Below are positions 23,919 to 35,605 of a stretch of DNA of 43,795 bases, in pieces. The stretch spans positions 1-43,795 of the forward strand of contig JAHCRH010000005.1 of the NCBI GenBank assembly GCA_020148025.1. Reading direction: 5' to 3'. The stretch's first letter is position 1. Each line of letters opens with the position of its first letter. Made by a program: the position numbers and the translations under genes. The notes beneath the pieces are model-generated. The model was not told the origin of the DNA, did not search any database, and saw only the letters and a list, made by a program, of their open reading frames with translations. This stretch comes from Patescibacteria group bacterium. GTDB taxonomy: Bacteria > Patescibacteriota > Minisyncoccia > Minisyncoccales > JAHCRE01.

Positions 23919-24692
23919 ATGGAACTGATTTTATTTTTTTATTCTTTTATTTTTCTTTTTGGGTTGGCAATAGGTTCTTTTTTGAATTGTATAATTTATC
24001 GCTTAGGGATAGAAGCAAGTTTTTTAATCGATCGTTCTTATTGCCCTTATTGCAAACATATTTTGAGTTGGCAAGATTTAATTCCTGTTTTGAGCTTTCT
24101 AATTTTAAAAGGAAGATGCCGGTATTGTAAAAAAAAGATATCTTTGCATTACCCACTTGTTGAATTTTTCACGGGTATTTTGTTTATTCTTGTATTACAT
24201 TATGCTTCTCCAAATTTACTCATTACGGGTTACGGGTTACTGGTTACCAGTTTTTTAATTGTCATTTTCGTTTACGACTTAAAACACTATATTATTCCAG
24301 ACAAGATTATTTATTCGGCAATCGGAATCACTTTTCTATATCGATTATTTGGAATTCAGAATTTAAAAAGTATTACAAATCCTACTTTAGCAGCATTTGG
24401 AGCCGGAGCGTTTTTTGTGTTTATTATCCTAATTTCAAAAGGTCACTGGATGGGGGTAGGTGATGTTAAATTGGCCTTTTTTATGGGTCTTTTTCTTAAT
24501 TTTCCAAATATTCTAGTTGCCTTATTTTTGGCCTTTTTTATTGGTGCTATAATAGGAATGGGATTGATTTTGACTGGTAAAAAAACTCTGAAGAGTAAAG
24601 TTCCTTTTGGACCATTTTTGGTAACGGGAACCTTTACCGCTTTCTTTTTGGGAAATCAAATAGTGAATTGGTATTTAAATATTTTTCAATGA
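23919..24692 (+). CDS. pilD: Prepilin peptidase (A24)
   Basis: GSFLNCIIYRL, CPYCKHILSWQDLIPVLSFLILKGRCRYCKKKISLHYPLVE, MGVGDVKLAFFMG. Confidence 0.95.
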   Translation: MELILFFYSFIFLFGLAIGSFLNCIIYRLGIEASFLIDRSYCPYCKHILSWQDLIPVLSFLILKGRCRYCKKKISLHYPLVEFFTGILFILVLHYASPNLLITGYGLLVTSFLIVIFVYDLKHYIIPDKIIYSAIGITFLYRLFGIQNLKSITNPTLAAFGAGAFFVFIILISKGHWMGVGDVKLAFFMGLFLNFPNILVALFLAFFIGAIIGMGLILTGKKTLKSKVPFGPFLVTGTFTAFFLGNQIVNWYLNIFQ

Positions 24693-25240
24693 AAAAATCT
24701 TGCGATAAAGAAGGCTTCACCCTTGTTGAAATTTTAGCCGTACTTTTTATTATTGTTTTGTTGTCAGGAATAATTTTTGCCAATTATCGGACAGGCGGGC
24801 AACGATTTGCCCTCCAGAGATCTGCTAATAAATTAGCTCAAGATATAAGAAGAGCCCAGCAAATGGCAATGTCAGCAAAAGAATGTGAGGAATGTGGAGG
24901 AATAGTGCCCCAAAGCGGATATGGAATTTATCTTGAAGTCGCAAGTCCTTATATTTATAAATTATATGCTGATACAGATCCAAATGAATTCTTTACTCCT
25001 GGAGATACTATAGTTGGACCTCCTTATATTGAATTAGAAAAAGGAGTATTGATCCATGACATAGATACGCCTCCCCAAAAAGTCAGCATTAATTTTAAAC
25101 CTCCTGATCCAAGTGTAAAAATAAAGCCTGACATAGGAAGCGATCTGGACAAAGTAACAATCACCCTTGCCCTAGAAGCCGATCCATCAAACACTAAAAC
25201 AATAAAAGTAAATAAGGCCGGCTTAATTGAAATAGAATAA
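24689..25240 (+). CDS. Minor pseudopilin (GspH-like)
   Basis: EGFTLVEILAVLFIIVLLSGIIFANYR; ATG 24689 overlaps the pilD stop. Confidence 0.8.
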   Translation: MKKSCDKEGFTLVEILAVLFIIVLLSGIIFANYRTGGQRFALQRSANKLAQDIRRAQQMAMSAKECEECGGIVPQSGYGIYLEVASPYIYKLYADTDPNEFFTPGDTIVGPPYIELEKGVLIHDIDTPPQKVSINFKPPDPSVKIKPDIGSDLDKVTITLALEADPSNTKTIKVNKAGLIEIE

Positions 25241-25330
25241 AATCATTTAGACATATTAACTTAACATCTAAACATATAAACACTAAATTTAAATTTTGTT
25301 AAAATGCTTAAATACTTAAATGTCAAAACG

Positions 25331-25873
25331 ATGAAAAAAGGTTTATCCAGCACCACTTTTCCGAAAAGAAATGGTGCTGGGTTTACTCTATTAGAGACAA
25401 TCATAGCAATTTTTATAATTACAATAGGAATTGTTGGAGTTTCAAGCCTGGTTTCTCAGACAATTGGTTCGGTTACTATTTCTTCACAAAGATTGATTGC
25501 CGCCTATTTAGCCCAGGAAGGAATTGAGATCGTTAGAAATATCAGAGATACAAATTGGTTAGAAGATGTAGCTTGGGATGAAGGTTTAGGGGTGGGTGAT
25601 TGGGAAGGGGATTATACTGACACTCAGAGTTTCTTTTATCCATGTTCTCCTATTCCCTTCACCTGCCCAACTCGTGGATTTCCTCTCCATTCCCTGAAAA
25701 TTAATGGCGGATTTTATAATTATTCATCGGGGACTGATACTGAGTTTCAAAGAAGAATCACTATTTTTGATAAAACAGCCGATATGTTTAAAGTCTCAGT
25801 TTCAGTAGGTTGGCGAGCAAAAGGAAAAACTTACCAAATCGAAGCTCAAGAGAATTTATATAATTGGCGATAA
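25331..25873 (+). CDS. Minor prepilin (PilV-like)
   Basis: GAGFTLLETIIAIFIITIGIVGVSSLVSQTI; listed start 25304 is inside an octamer array. Confidence 0.8.
   Translation: MKKGLSSTTFPKRNGAGFTLLETIIAIFIITIGIVGVSSLVSQTIGSVTISSQRLIAAYLAQEGIEIVRNIRDTNWLEDVAWDEGLGVGDWEGDYTDTQSFFYPCSPIPFTCPTRGFPLHSLKINGGFYNYSSGTDTEFQRRITIFDKTADMFKVSVSVGWRAKGKTYQIEAQENLYNWR
25347..25380. repeat. Palindromic repeat family P2, copy 2, inside the prepilin leader peptide
   Basis: ccagcacca-cttttccgaaaagaaa-tggtgctgg. Confidence 0.65.
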
Positions 25874-25886
25874 TCACAATGAAACA

Positions 25887-26453
25887 ATGAAAAATAAAGG
25901 TTTGACTCTCATTGAAATGCTGGTGGCCCTGACTATGTTTTCTATAATTGTAGGAGCCATTTCTGGACTTTTTATTTCCGGTATTCGCTCTCAAGGAAGG
26001 GTTTTAGCCACTCAGGAGATTTTGGACCAGACAAGCTATGTTATGGAATACATGGGCCGAGCAATAAGGATGGCCATAAAAGATCTGAATGGTGAATGTA
26101 CTTCAGTGGCTAACTTAAATTATGAAAAAACTAGTTCAGGAACAGGCGGAATAATATTTAAAAATTATGACGGTATATGTCAAGAATTCTTCCGGGAATG
26201 GGACGCAATGGAGGGAGTTCATCGTCTAAAAGAAATAAAAGGAGTGACCGGGAACTATTTGACTTCTCCTAATTTAGATGTGGTCTCCTTTAATATCGGT
26301 CCCGATGCCAGTTGGGACCAAAATGATACTGATCAGCCAAGAGCAACTATTTTTTTAGAAATAGAAAGTGGAAGACCTATGATAACAGGATCACCGCCTA
26401 AAATCCAAATTCAAACCTCAATGTCTCAAAGAAGTTTAGATGTTTTAAGATAA
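25887..26453 (+). CDS. Minor prepilin (PilW/GspJ-like)
   Basis: MKNKGLTLIEMLVALTMFSIIVGAISGLFISGIR. Confidence 0.8.
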   Translation: MKNKGLTLIEMLVALTMFSIIVGAISGLFISGIRSQGRVLATQEILDQTSYVMEYMGRAIRMAIKDLNGECTSVANLNYEKTSSGTGGIIFKNYDGICQEFFREWDAMEGVHRLKEIKGVTGNYLTSPNLDVVSFNIGPDASWDQNDTDQPRATIFLEIESGRPMITGSPPKIQIQTSMSQRSLDVLR

Positions 26454-26456
26454 ACT

Positions 26457-27074
26457 ATGTTTGGAGTTTCAAAAAAAGGTGTTTCTATTTATCTTGCCAT
26501 AATGATTATGTTTATTTTGTTAGCTATTGGTTTGGGGATAAGCGTGATTATAGTTTCGCAAATGAAAATGATAAGAGGAATGGTAGATTCGGTAATTGCC
26601 TTTTGTGCTGCCGATACCGGAATTGAAAGAATATTGCATGAAGCTAAAACCTGTTATCGGGCTGGTTGTCCTTCGCCGCCTTGCTATCCACCAGAGGATA
26701 CTTGCGCTTCGCCTTGCAGACCGGATTGTTGGGGGCTCTTGGAGGATTCAACATTCCCTGATAATTTAGATACGGATATAAATTATGAAGTAATTCATGA
26801 ACATTGTCCCGATTTTGATGGCGATGAGGTAATAACTGGTTGTGGTGATTGTGCTATTTGTCCTGATACCGATTTATGTATAATTGCGGCTCATCTTGGT
26901 GAATCTCCTCCTTCAGACCCCAAATTTGATTTTGATGGCAATGGAATAATAGAATTTATACCCGATCTTAGTCTAGTAGCTCTTAAAGTAGGCACCAGCT
27001 GTAGTGGCTATAATAATTTCGAATCAACTGGAGAATTTAGAGAAACCAGAAGGGCAATTGAAGTTACAAGATAA
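26457..27074 (+). CDS. PilX/GspK-like protein with dockerin-like Ca-binding repeats
   Basis: GVSIYLAIMIMFILLAIGLGISVIIVSQM; DFDGDEVITGCGDC...DLCIIAAHLG and FDFDGNGIIEFIPDLSLVALKVG. Confidence 0.6.
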   Translation: MFGVSKKGVSIYLAIMIMFILLAIGLGISVIIVSQMKMIRGMVDSVIAFCAADTGIERILHEAKTCYRAGCPSPPCYPPEDTCASPCRPDCWGLLEDSTFPDNLDTDINYEVIHEHCPDFDGDEVITGCGDCAICPDTDLCIIAAHLGESPPSDPKFDFDGNGIIEFIPDLSLVALKVGTSCSGYNNFESTGEFRETRRAIEVTR

Positions 27075-27173
27075 ATGATTCCGAAAATAAGAACCTGACT
27101 TCGTCAGAGCCTTGATTTCTTGCTCCGCTCGAAATTAAAAATCCCTTATCAGGGTTTCTTTTTAAAAATTCTT

Positions 27174-27728
27174 TTACTCTTTAACTATTTCTCCTATTAT
27201 TTCCAAAGTCTTTAAGACTACCATTGCTTTTGTCAGCTTTCTTTCTTTTTTTGGCGGGAAATAAAATCTTTTAACTAAAATTCTATCTTTAAATACTACC
27301 CCGATATCTACCTGGCCTACTCTTTTTTCCGGAAATTTTGGATCAGGCCTTGAAATTATTCCGGTAATTCCAATTCCAATATCAGAGCCTTTAATTTTTT
27401 TCTTTGCTTTTTGAGCCAAAGCTTCAGCTATTTTGGGACTATAAACTGAATATTTTTTAATTAATTTTCTTGGAATTCCCAAAGCAATTTTTTCTTGAAC
27501 AGAATAAGGAACAAAACCACCTTTTGTAATTTCTGAAGCTCCAGGAATATTAGTTATTGTATTTATTAAAGCTCCTCCAGTGCAAGATTCCATTGTAGCT
27601 AAAGATAGTTTTTTTCTTTTCAAATTTTTAACTAAATTTTTAGCTGAAAATTTAATTTTTTTCTCAAGAAATCCTTTTTTAAATTTTTCTTTTCTTAAAT
27701 TAATTTCTTCAAAATGTTTCTTAATCAT
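27174..27728 (-). CDS. CinA C-terminal domain protein / nicotinamide-nucleotide amidase (PncC)
   Basis: LATMESCTGGALINTITNIPGASEITKGGFVPYSVQEKI ... GIGITGI. Confidence 0.85.
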   Translation of the reverse strand: MIKKHFEEINLRKEKFKKGFLEKKIKFSAKNLVKNLKRKKLSLATMESCTGGALINTITNIPGASEITKGGFVPYSVQEKIALGIPRKLIKKYSVYSPKIAEALAQKAKKKIKGSDIGIGITGIISRPDPKFPEKRVGQVDIGVVFKDRILVKRFYFPPKKERKLTKAMVVLKTLEIIGEIVKE

Positions 27729-28570
27729 AATTTTAAAACGTAGGGTAAGTTTCTTTTTCCTTTTGCCTTTTGATACCTTTTTAAAATCAAATCAATTTTT
27801 GACTTTTTTATTTTAAATTTTTTTGTAATTTTCTTCTTTGAGATTTTTAAATTCTCAATAGCAGATAAAACTGTATCAATTTCCAAATAAGAGGCCCCAA
27901 TTTCTCCTTCATCTGTTTGGTCTTTCCATAATTCAGGAGAAGGAGCTCTTTTTAAAATTTCATCTGGAATTTCTCTGAAGAAACTGGCCATTTTGTAAAC
28001 CTGGGTTTTATAAAGATTATTTATTGGTTCAATTCCTGAAACTCTATCGCCCCCGATTGTAAAATATCCCAATCTTTCTTCGCTTTTACCTTCACTTCCA
28101 ATGACAATAGCACGCTTTACCGCTGATAAATCAAATAAAATTTTCATTCTTTCTCTGGCCATTAAATTCCCCTTTCTGATTTTTAGGTTCCCACCTTTAA
28201 ATTTTTTTAGAATTTTCCAGCTTAAATCAACTTGTTTATTTATCGGAATGGTAATTAAATTTTCTTCTGGCAATTTTAAATTTTTTGCTAATTTTTCAGT
28301 CAAAATCAGACTTTCTTTTGAAGAAATTCCCAGATAAGGCATTCTTAAAAAATAGACATTTTTGGGACCTAAAGCCTTAATGGTCAGAGTAGCAGCCAGG
28401 GCAGAATCAATACCCCCTGATACTCCAATTACCGCTTTTTTGAAATAATATCTTTTAAAATAATTTCTTATCTCTCTAATTTTTTTTCCAGTAATCTTTT
28501 TGATTCTTTTCTGAGTCAATCCTAAATGAGGAGGAACTTTTTCAAAATTAATGTAGGTTTTCCTAAACAT
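27725..28570 (-). CDS. nadE: NAD+ synthetase
   Basis: AVIGVSGGIDSALAATL, VIGSEGKSEERLGYFTIGGD, APSPELWKDQTDEGEIG. Confidence 0.92.
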   Translation of the reverse strand: MFRKTYINFEKVPPHLGLTQKRIKKITGKKIREIRNYFKRYYFKKAVIGVSGGIDSALAATLTIKALGPKNVYFLRMPYLGISSKESLILTEKLAKNLKLPEENLITIPINKQVDLSWKILKKFKGGNLKIRKGNLMARERMKILFDLSAVKRAIVIGSEGKSEERLGYFTIGGDRVSGIEPINNLYKTQVYKMASFFREIPDEILKRAPSPELWKDQTDEGEIGASYLEIDTVLSAIENLKISKKKITKKFKIKKSKIDLILKRYQKAKGKRNLPYVLKL

Positions 28571-28574
28571 ATTT

Positions 28575-29198
28575 TTAGGTAGAATACAATTTCTTTTCTT
28601 TAATATACTTTAGCACCTTTTTTGGAACCAAAGAGGTTAAATTTTTACCGTTTTTTATTCTTTCTCGAATTTTAGTAGCTGAAATTGCTATATTCAAATT
28701 TATTTTTATTATTTTTTTAAGAGTTTTTTTTGATTTTTCTTTGAATTTTTTAGGAAGCTTTTTTAAATTAAATTGATGCCAAGATCTGGTGAAAACTACA
28801 AATTGAGCGAGGTCTAAAACCCTTAAACCTCCTTTCCATTTCCCTTCGATAATTTCTCTCAAGGAATCTTCACCAATTAACCAAAAAATTTGGCAGTTTT
28901 TCAGCTTTTTTCTAAAAAATTTGAGTGTTTCAATAGTGAAACATTTCCTCTTTTTTTTGACTTCATAATCTGAGATTTCAAAACAAGACTTTCTTTTGAT
29001 TAAAAGCTTTGTCATTAAAAATCTATCTCTAGCTGAAGGTATTTTTTCTTTTTTTAAAGGAGGAAGGCCTGAAGGCAAGAAAATAATTTTTTCTAAATTA
29101 AGTTTTTTAAAAGCAGTTTCCGCTAAGATCAAATGACCAAAATGAGGAGGATTGAAAGCTCCCCCCAAAATTCCAATCTTTGAAATTTTTCTTTCCAT
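28575..29198 (-). CDS. nadD: Nicotinate-nucleotide adenylyltransferase
   Basis: IGILGGAFNPPHFGHLILAETA, ISATKIRERI. Confidence 0.92.
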   Translation of the reverse strand: MERKISKIGILGGAFNPPHFGHLILAETAFKKLNLEKIIFLPSGLPPLKKEKIPSARDRFLMTKLLIKRKSCFEISDYEVKKKRKCFTIETLKFFRKKLKNCQIFWLIGEDSLREIIEGKWKGGLRVLDLAQFVVFTRSWHQFNLKKLPKKFKEKSKKTLKKIIKINLNIAISATKIRERIKNGKNLTSLVPKKVLKYIKEKKLYST

Positions 29199-29243
29199 CT
29201 TTAAATTATAACTAATTTTTGTATAATAATAAATAAGAAGTTA

Positions 29244-31893
<2,650 letters not shown>

Positions 31894-31895
31894 AT

Positions 31896-31933
31896 CCGGT
31901 AGGACAATGATGTTGTAATACTGGGTAAATATT
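31896..31933 (+). repeat. Palindromic repeat family P4, copy 2, 3 nt before the rodA/ftsW start
   Basis: ccggtaggacaatgatgttgtaatactgggtaaatatt-gag-ATG. Confidence 0.6.
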
Positions 31934-31936
31934 GAG

Positions 31937-33028
31937 ATGAGACCTTTTTTAATTCATTTTAAAAAACTGGATTGGGTTATTATTATCTCCGTTCTTTTAC
32001 TTGTTGGAATTGGCCTTTTATCAATATATAGTTCTTCTTTAGCTAAGAAAGATTTTTTGAATTTTAAAAAACAAATTATTTTTTTGACAATTTCATTTTT
32101 TTTGATGATATTCTTTAGTTTTTTTGACTGGCGGATCTTTCGGGAAAACCCCTATTTAATTTTATTCCTTTATTTTTTTTGTTTAATTAGCTTAATCGGC
32201 CTATTTTTTTTCGCTCCAGAAATTAAAGGAGCAAAAGGCTGGTATAGATTGGGACCCATTTCAATTGATCCGATCGAATTTACCAAAATTATTTTAATAA
32301 TTTTATTAGCCAAATATTTCTCAATGAGACACGTTGAGATGTACCGGATAGGCCGTATTTTAATTTCCGGATTTTATATGGCAATTCCAGCTATCTTAAT
32401 TTTCTTTCAGCCAGATTTGGGATCAGTTTTAATCTTAATTATCTTATGGGTTGGAATTTTAATTATTTCTGGAATAAAAGTTCGCCATTTTTTAATTCTC
32501 TGTCTTTCTTTTCTTTTAATTTTAATCTTAATTTGGTCTTTTTTCCTTAAGGATTATCAAAGACAAAGAATTATCAGCTTTTTCCAGCCAAGAATTGAGC
32601 CTTTAGGGACGAGCTGGAGCGGAATTCAGGCAAAAATTGCCATAGGAGCAGGTTCGATTTTTGGTCAAGGGTTAGGTTCGGGTTCCCAAGTTCAATATGG
32701 CTTTTTGCCTGAGCCTCAGACCGATTTTATTTTTTCAGCAATTGCTGAAGAAATGGGAATTTTAGGAATCGGGGTTATATTTTTTTTATTTTCTTTTTTA
32801 GTTTGGCGGATTTTAAAAATTGCAATGTCTTCTCGATCTAATTTCCCTCGTCTCTTTGCATCAGGTTTAGCTATTCTTTTAGTTTCCCAGATTTTTATTC
32901 ATATCGGCATGAACCTTGGGATTATACCAATCATCGGTATTCCTCTGCCTCTAATAAGTTATGGAGGAAGTAGTTTAATCAGCAACTTCATTAGTTTGGG
33001 TATTTTGCAAAGTTTCAAGGTTCATTAA
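31937..33028 (+). CDS. rodA: SEDS-family peptidoglycan polymerase (RodA/FtsW)
   Basis: GAKGWYRLGPISIDPIEFTKI, FQPDLGSVLI, LPEPQTDFIFSAIAEEMG, IGIPLPLISYGGSSL. Confidence 0.88.
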   Translation: MRPFLIHFKKLDWVIIISVLLLVGIGLLSIYSSSLAKKDFLNFKKQIIFLTISFFLMIFFSFFDWRIFRENPYLILFLYFFCLISLIGLFFFAPEIKGAKGWYRLGPISIDPIEFTKIILIILLAKYFSMRHVEMYRIGRILISGFYMAIPAILIFFQPDLGSVLILIILWVGILIISGIKVRHFLILCLSFLLILILIWSFFLKDYQRQRIISFFQPRIEPLGTSWSGIQAKIAIGAGSIFGQGLGSGSQVQYGFLPEPQTDFIFSAIAEEMGILGIGVIFFLFSFLVWRILKIAMSSRSNFPRLFASGLAILLVSQIFIHIGMNLGIIPIIGIPLPLISYGGSSLISNFISLGILQSFKVH

Positions 33029-33092
33029 AACTTTTTGACTAAAGACTATAAACCATTATAATTTAACTAGTTCTAATTTTTTAATTTTTAAA

Positions 33093-35411
33093 ATGAGAAT
33101 TCCATTCAAAACTCGATCTCTTAAAATAGCTAATCTCTGCCAAAAAATTAGCAAGATTATAATTTACTCTTTGGTATTTTTATTGCCGATCTTTTTTTCC
33201 CCTTTTACTTTAGACATCCTTGATTTTAATAAACAGATATTGCTAATTATTTTAGTTTCTATTGCCCTTTTGTTTTGGCTAGTAAAGATTTTGATTTCAG
33301 ATAGACTCGAGCTCAACTTCAGTTTTCTAAATATTCCGGTTTTAACTTTTTTTCTAATTTATGGCTTTTCAGCAGTCTTTTCTCAATGGCGATACCCCAG
33401 TTTTTGGGGCTGGCCACTCAATGTTAGTCAGGGTTTTTTAACACTGCTTTATTTTCTGATTTTTTATTTTTTGATTGCTAATATTTTTGCTAAAAAAAGA
33501 GAGATCTTCTGGCTTCTCTTTCTTTTTGTTATTTCCGGAGCAATAGCTGCTTTGTTTTCAATCTCCCAGATTTTTGGTAAATTCCCTCTGCCCTGGGATT
33601 TTGCTAAACTCACCTCTTTTAATACCATTGGAACCCTAAATTCACTTTCAATATTTATAGCTTCTCTTTCACCCCTGGTAATTCCCCTGATTTTTTTAGC
33701 TGAAAAAAAGTTGATTAGACGAATACTAACAATTTCTGTCTTTATTTTCTTGATTTATCTTATTTTGGTTAATTTTTGGATAGCCTGGATAGTTTTAATT
33801 TTAGGTATCTCAATTCTTTTTATTTTTGGTATTTTAAATCTCAAGAAAACTGGCGAGAGTTATTTAATTTGGTTGCCGATGCTTCTTTTAATTATTAGCC
33901 TTTTCTTTTTAGTCTTTAGAATTTCTTTAATCCAAATTCCAATCGAGGTCTTACCAGCTCAAAGAACAGAATTAAATATTGCCAAAAGCGTTCTTTCTAA
34001 AAACCTATTTCTGGGAACAGGTCCCGCAACCTTTATTTTTAGTTATTCAAATTTCAAACCCGTTGAGATAAACCAGACAATTTTTTGGAACATCCGATTT
34101 GCCAGTGGTGCCTCAGAAGTCCTTGATAAACTAATTACTACTGGAATTTTAGGAATTGCCGCTCTATTTTTCATCTTTGGGATATTTCTTTGGTCAGGCT
34201 TTAAACATCTAAGAGAGAAGATTACAAGAAAGGATAAAGATTGGCTACTTCCTTTGGGAGTTTTTTCCAGCTTTCTTGGTTTAGTTTTTAGCCAATTTCT
34301 CTATCCCTCTAATCTTACTTGGCTGTTTTTCTTTTGGTTGTTATTGGGAGTTTTTGTTGCCCTATTTCCAAAAATAAAAAGCTGGGCTTTTAAATCTCCT
34401 CCTTTAGTTTTGGTAGGTCTTTGTGTGTTAATTTTTCTCTTGGGGATAGGGCTTTCTTTTGCTGGATTCGAGCATTATCTTGCTGAGATAAAATATCTTC
34501 AGGGCTTGGAAGCTTGGCGACAGGGTCAGACAAGCCAGGCAATTAATTATTTAAGAAAGGCAATTGATTTGAATTCTGGTTTAGATAGTTATTGGAGAGA
34601 TCTCTCTCAGCTTTATTTAGTTAGATTAAATGAGATCTCGCCTAGGGTAGATTTATCGCCAGAGGAAACCGGAGATTTAATCAATAGTATGTTGGATTCT
34701 TCAAGAAGAGCAACTGAGATTTCCCCCCAAAATGTGGCCAATTGGAACGTTAGGGCATTTATCTATCAAAATTTAATTGGTCTAGTCGAAGGAGCTGAGG
34801 ATTGGGCCCTTGGAAATTTCAAAAAAGCTGCAGACCTCGAGCCTAAAAATCCCTATATCTTTACTGAGATTGGCAAAACCTATCTTATTAAGGCCGATAT
34901 TTCTACTCAATTGGGAAACGAGGAGGAGAAAACTGAAAATTTGGCTCTGGCCCAAAAGAATTTTCAAAAAGCTCTGGAATTAAAATCAGATTACGCCCCC
35001 GCTCATTTTCAAATTGCTATGATCTATGTCAGACAGGGTAAAACAAAAGAGGCGATCGAGAAGTTAGAAGTAACAAAATTAGTCACCCCCCTTGACATCG
35101 GTTTAGCTTTCCAGCTTGGACTTTTATATTACAATGATAATCAGTTGAATTTAGCTAAGGCTGAGTTTGAGCAAGCAGTAAGCATTGATGAGAATTATTC
35201 CAATGCCCGCTATTTTTTAGGATTGATTTATGACCGGCAGGGAAACAAAGATAAAGCCATTAAGCAATTTGAAAGAGTTGAAAAGTTAAATCCTGATAAC
35301 CTGGAAGTGAAGAGGATTCTAGTCAATTTAAGAAAGGGTTTACCGGCTTTAGAAGGGATTCAACCCCCGGAACTACCAATTGAAGAGGCACCACCAGAGA
35401 TAGAAAAATAA
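33093..35411 (+). CDS. O-antigen-ligase-like multi-TM protein with C-terminal TPR repeats
   Basis: Many TM helices, then AINYLRKAIDLNSGLDSYWRDL... FQKALELKSDYAPAHFQIAMIYVRQGKTKEAIEKLE. Confidence 0.75.
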   Translation: MRIPFKTRSLKIANLCQKISKIIIYSLVFLLPIFFSPFTLDILDFNKQILLIILVSIALLFWLVKILISDRLELNFSFLNIPVLTFFLIYGFSAVFSQWRYPSFWGWPLNVSQGFLTLLYFLIFYFLIANIFAKKREIFWLLFLFVISGAIAALFSISQIFGKFPLPWDFAKLTSFNTIGTLNSLSIFIASLSPLVIPLIFLAEKKLIRRILTISVFIFLIYLILVNFWIAWIVLILGISILFIFGILNLKKTGESYLIWLPMLLLIISLFFLVFRISLIQIPIEVLPAQRTELNIAKSVLSKNLFLGTGPATFIFSYSNFKPVEINQTIFWNIRFASGASEVLDKLITTGILGIAALFFIFGIFLWSGFKHLREKITRKDKDWLLPLGVFSSFLGLVFSQFLYPSNLTWLFFFWLLLGVFVALFPKIKSWAFKSPPLVLVGLCVLIFLLGIGLSFAGFEHYLAEIKYLQGLEAWRQGQTSQAINYLRKAIDLNSGLDSYWRDLSQLYLVRLNEISPRVDLSPEETGDLINSMLDSSRRATEISPQNVANWNVRAFIYQNLIGLVEGAEDWALGNFKKAADLEPKNPYIFTEIGKTYLIKADISTQLGNEEEKTENLALAQKNFQKALELKSDYAPAHFQIAMIYVRQGKTKEAIEKLEVTKLVTPLDIGLAFQLGLLYYNDNQLNLAKAEFEQAVSIDENYSNARYFLGLIYDRQGNKDKAIKQFERVEKLNPDNLEVKRILVNLRKGLPALEGIQPPELPIEEAPPEIEK

Positions 35412-35430
35412 AAAGTTTAAAGTAGTGGTT

Positions 35431-35605
35431 TGACCCCCCACCTATTTTGTCGTTTAATTTACTGGCGGCACACTAAAAGAATAGTTTGTTCTCCTAGGGG
35501 AGGACCGGGCTATTCGCCCACCGTGTGCCGCAGAATTTAAACACACTTTTCCGTTGTATTTCTGTAAAAACATGAATTGAGAGAAAAAATAGGTGGGAGG
35601 GTTGA
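35431..35605 (+). ncRNA. Candidate structured RNA / inverted-repeat element, copy C, upstream of rpoB
   Basis: Outer tgaccccccacctatttt / aaaataggtgggagggttga; inner gcggcacac (35465-35473) / gtgtgccgc (35523-35531); gggc-tattc-gccc hairpin. Confidence 0.5.

Noticed and set aside
35431-35605. Element C as RNase P RNA or 6S RNA
   Set aside because: The gaggaccgggct segment is superficially RNase P-like, but the element is too short and lacks conserved RNase P ends. 6S could not be supported by eye, so it is left as an unclassified candidate.
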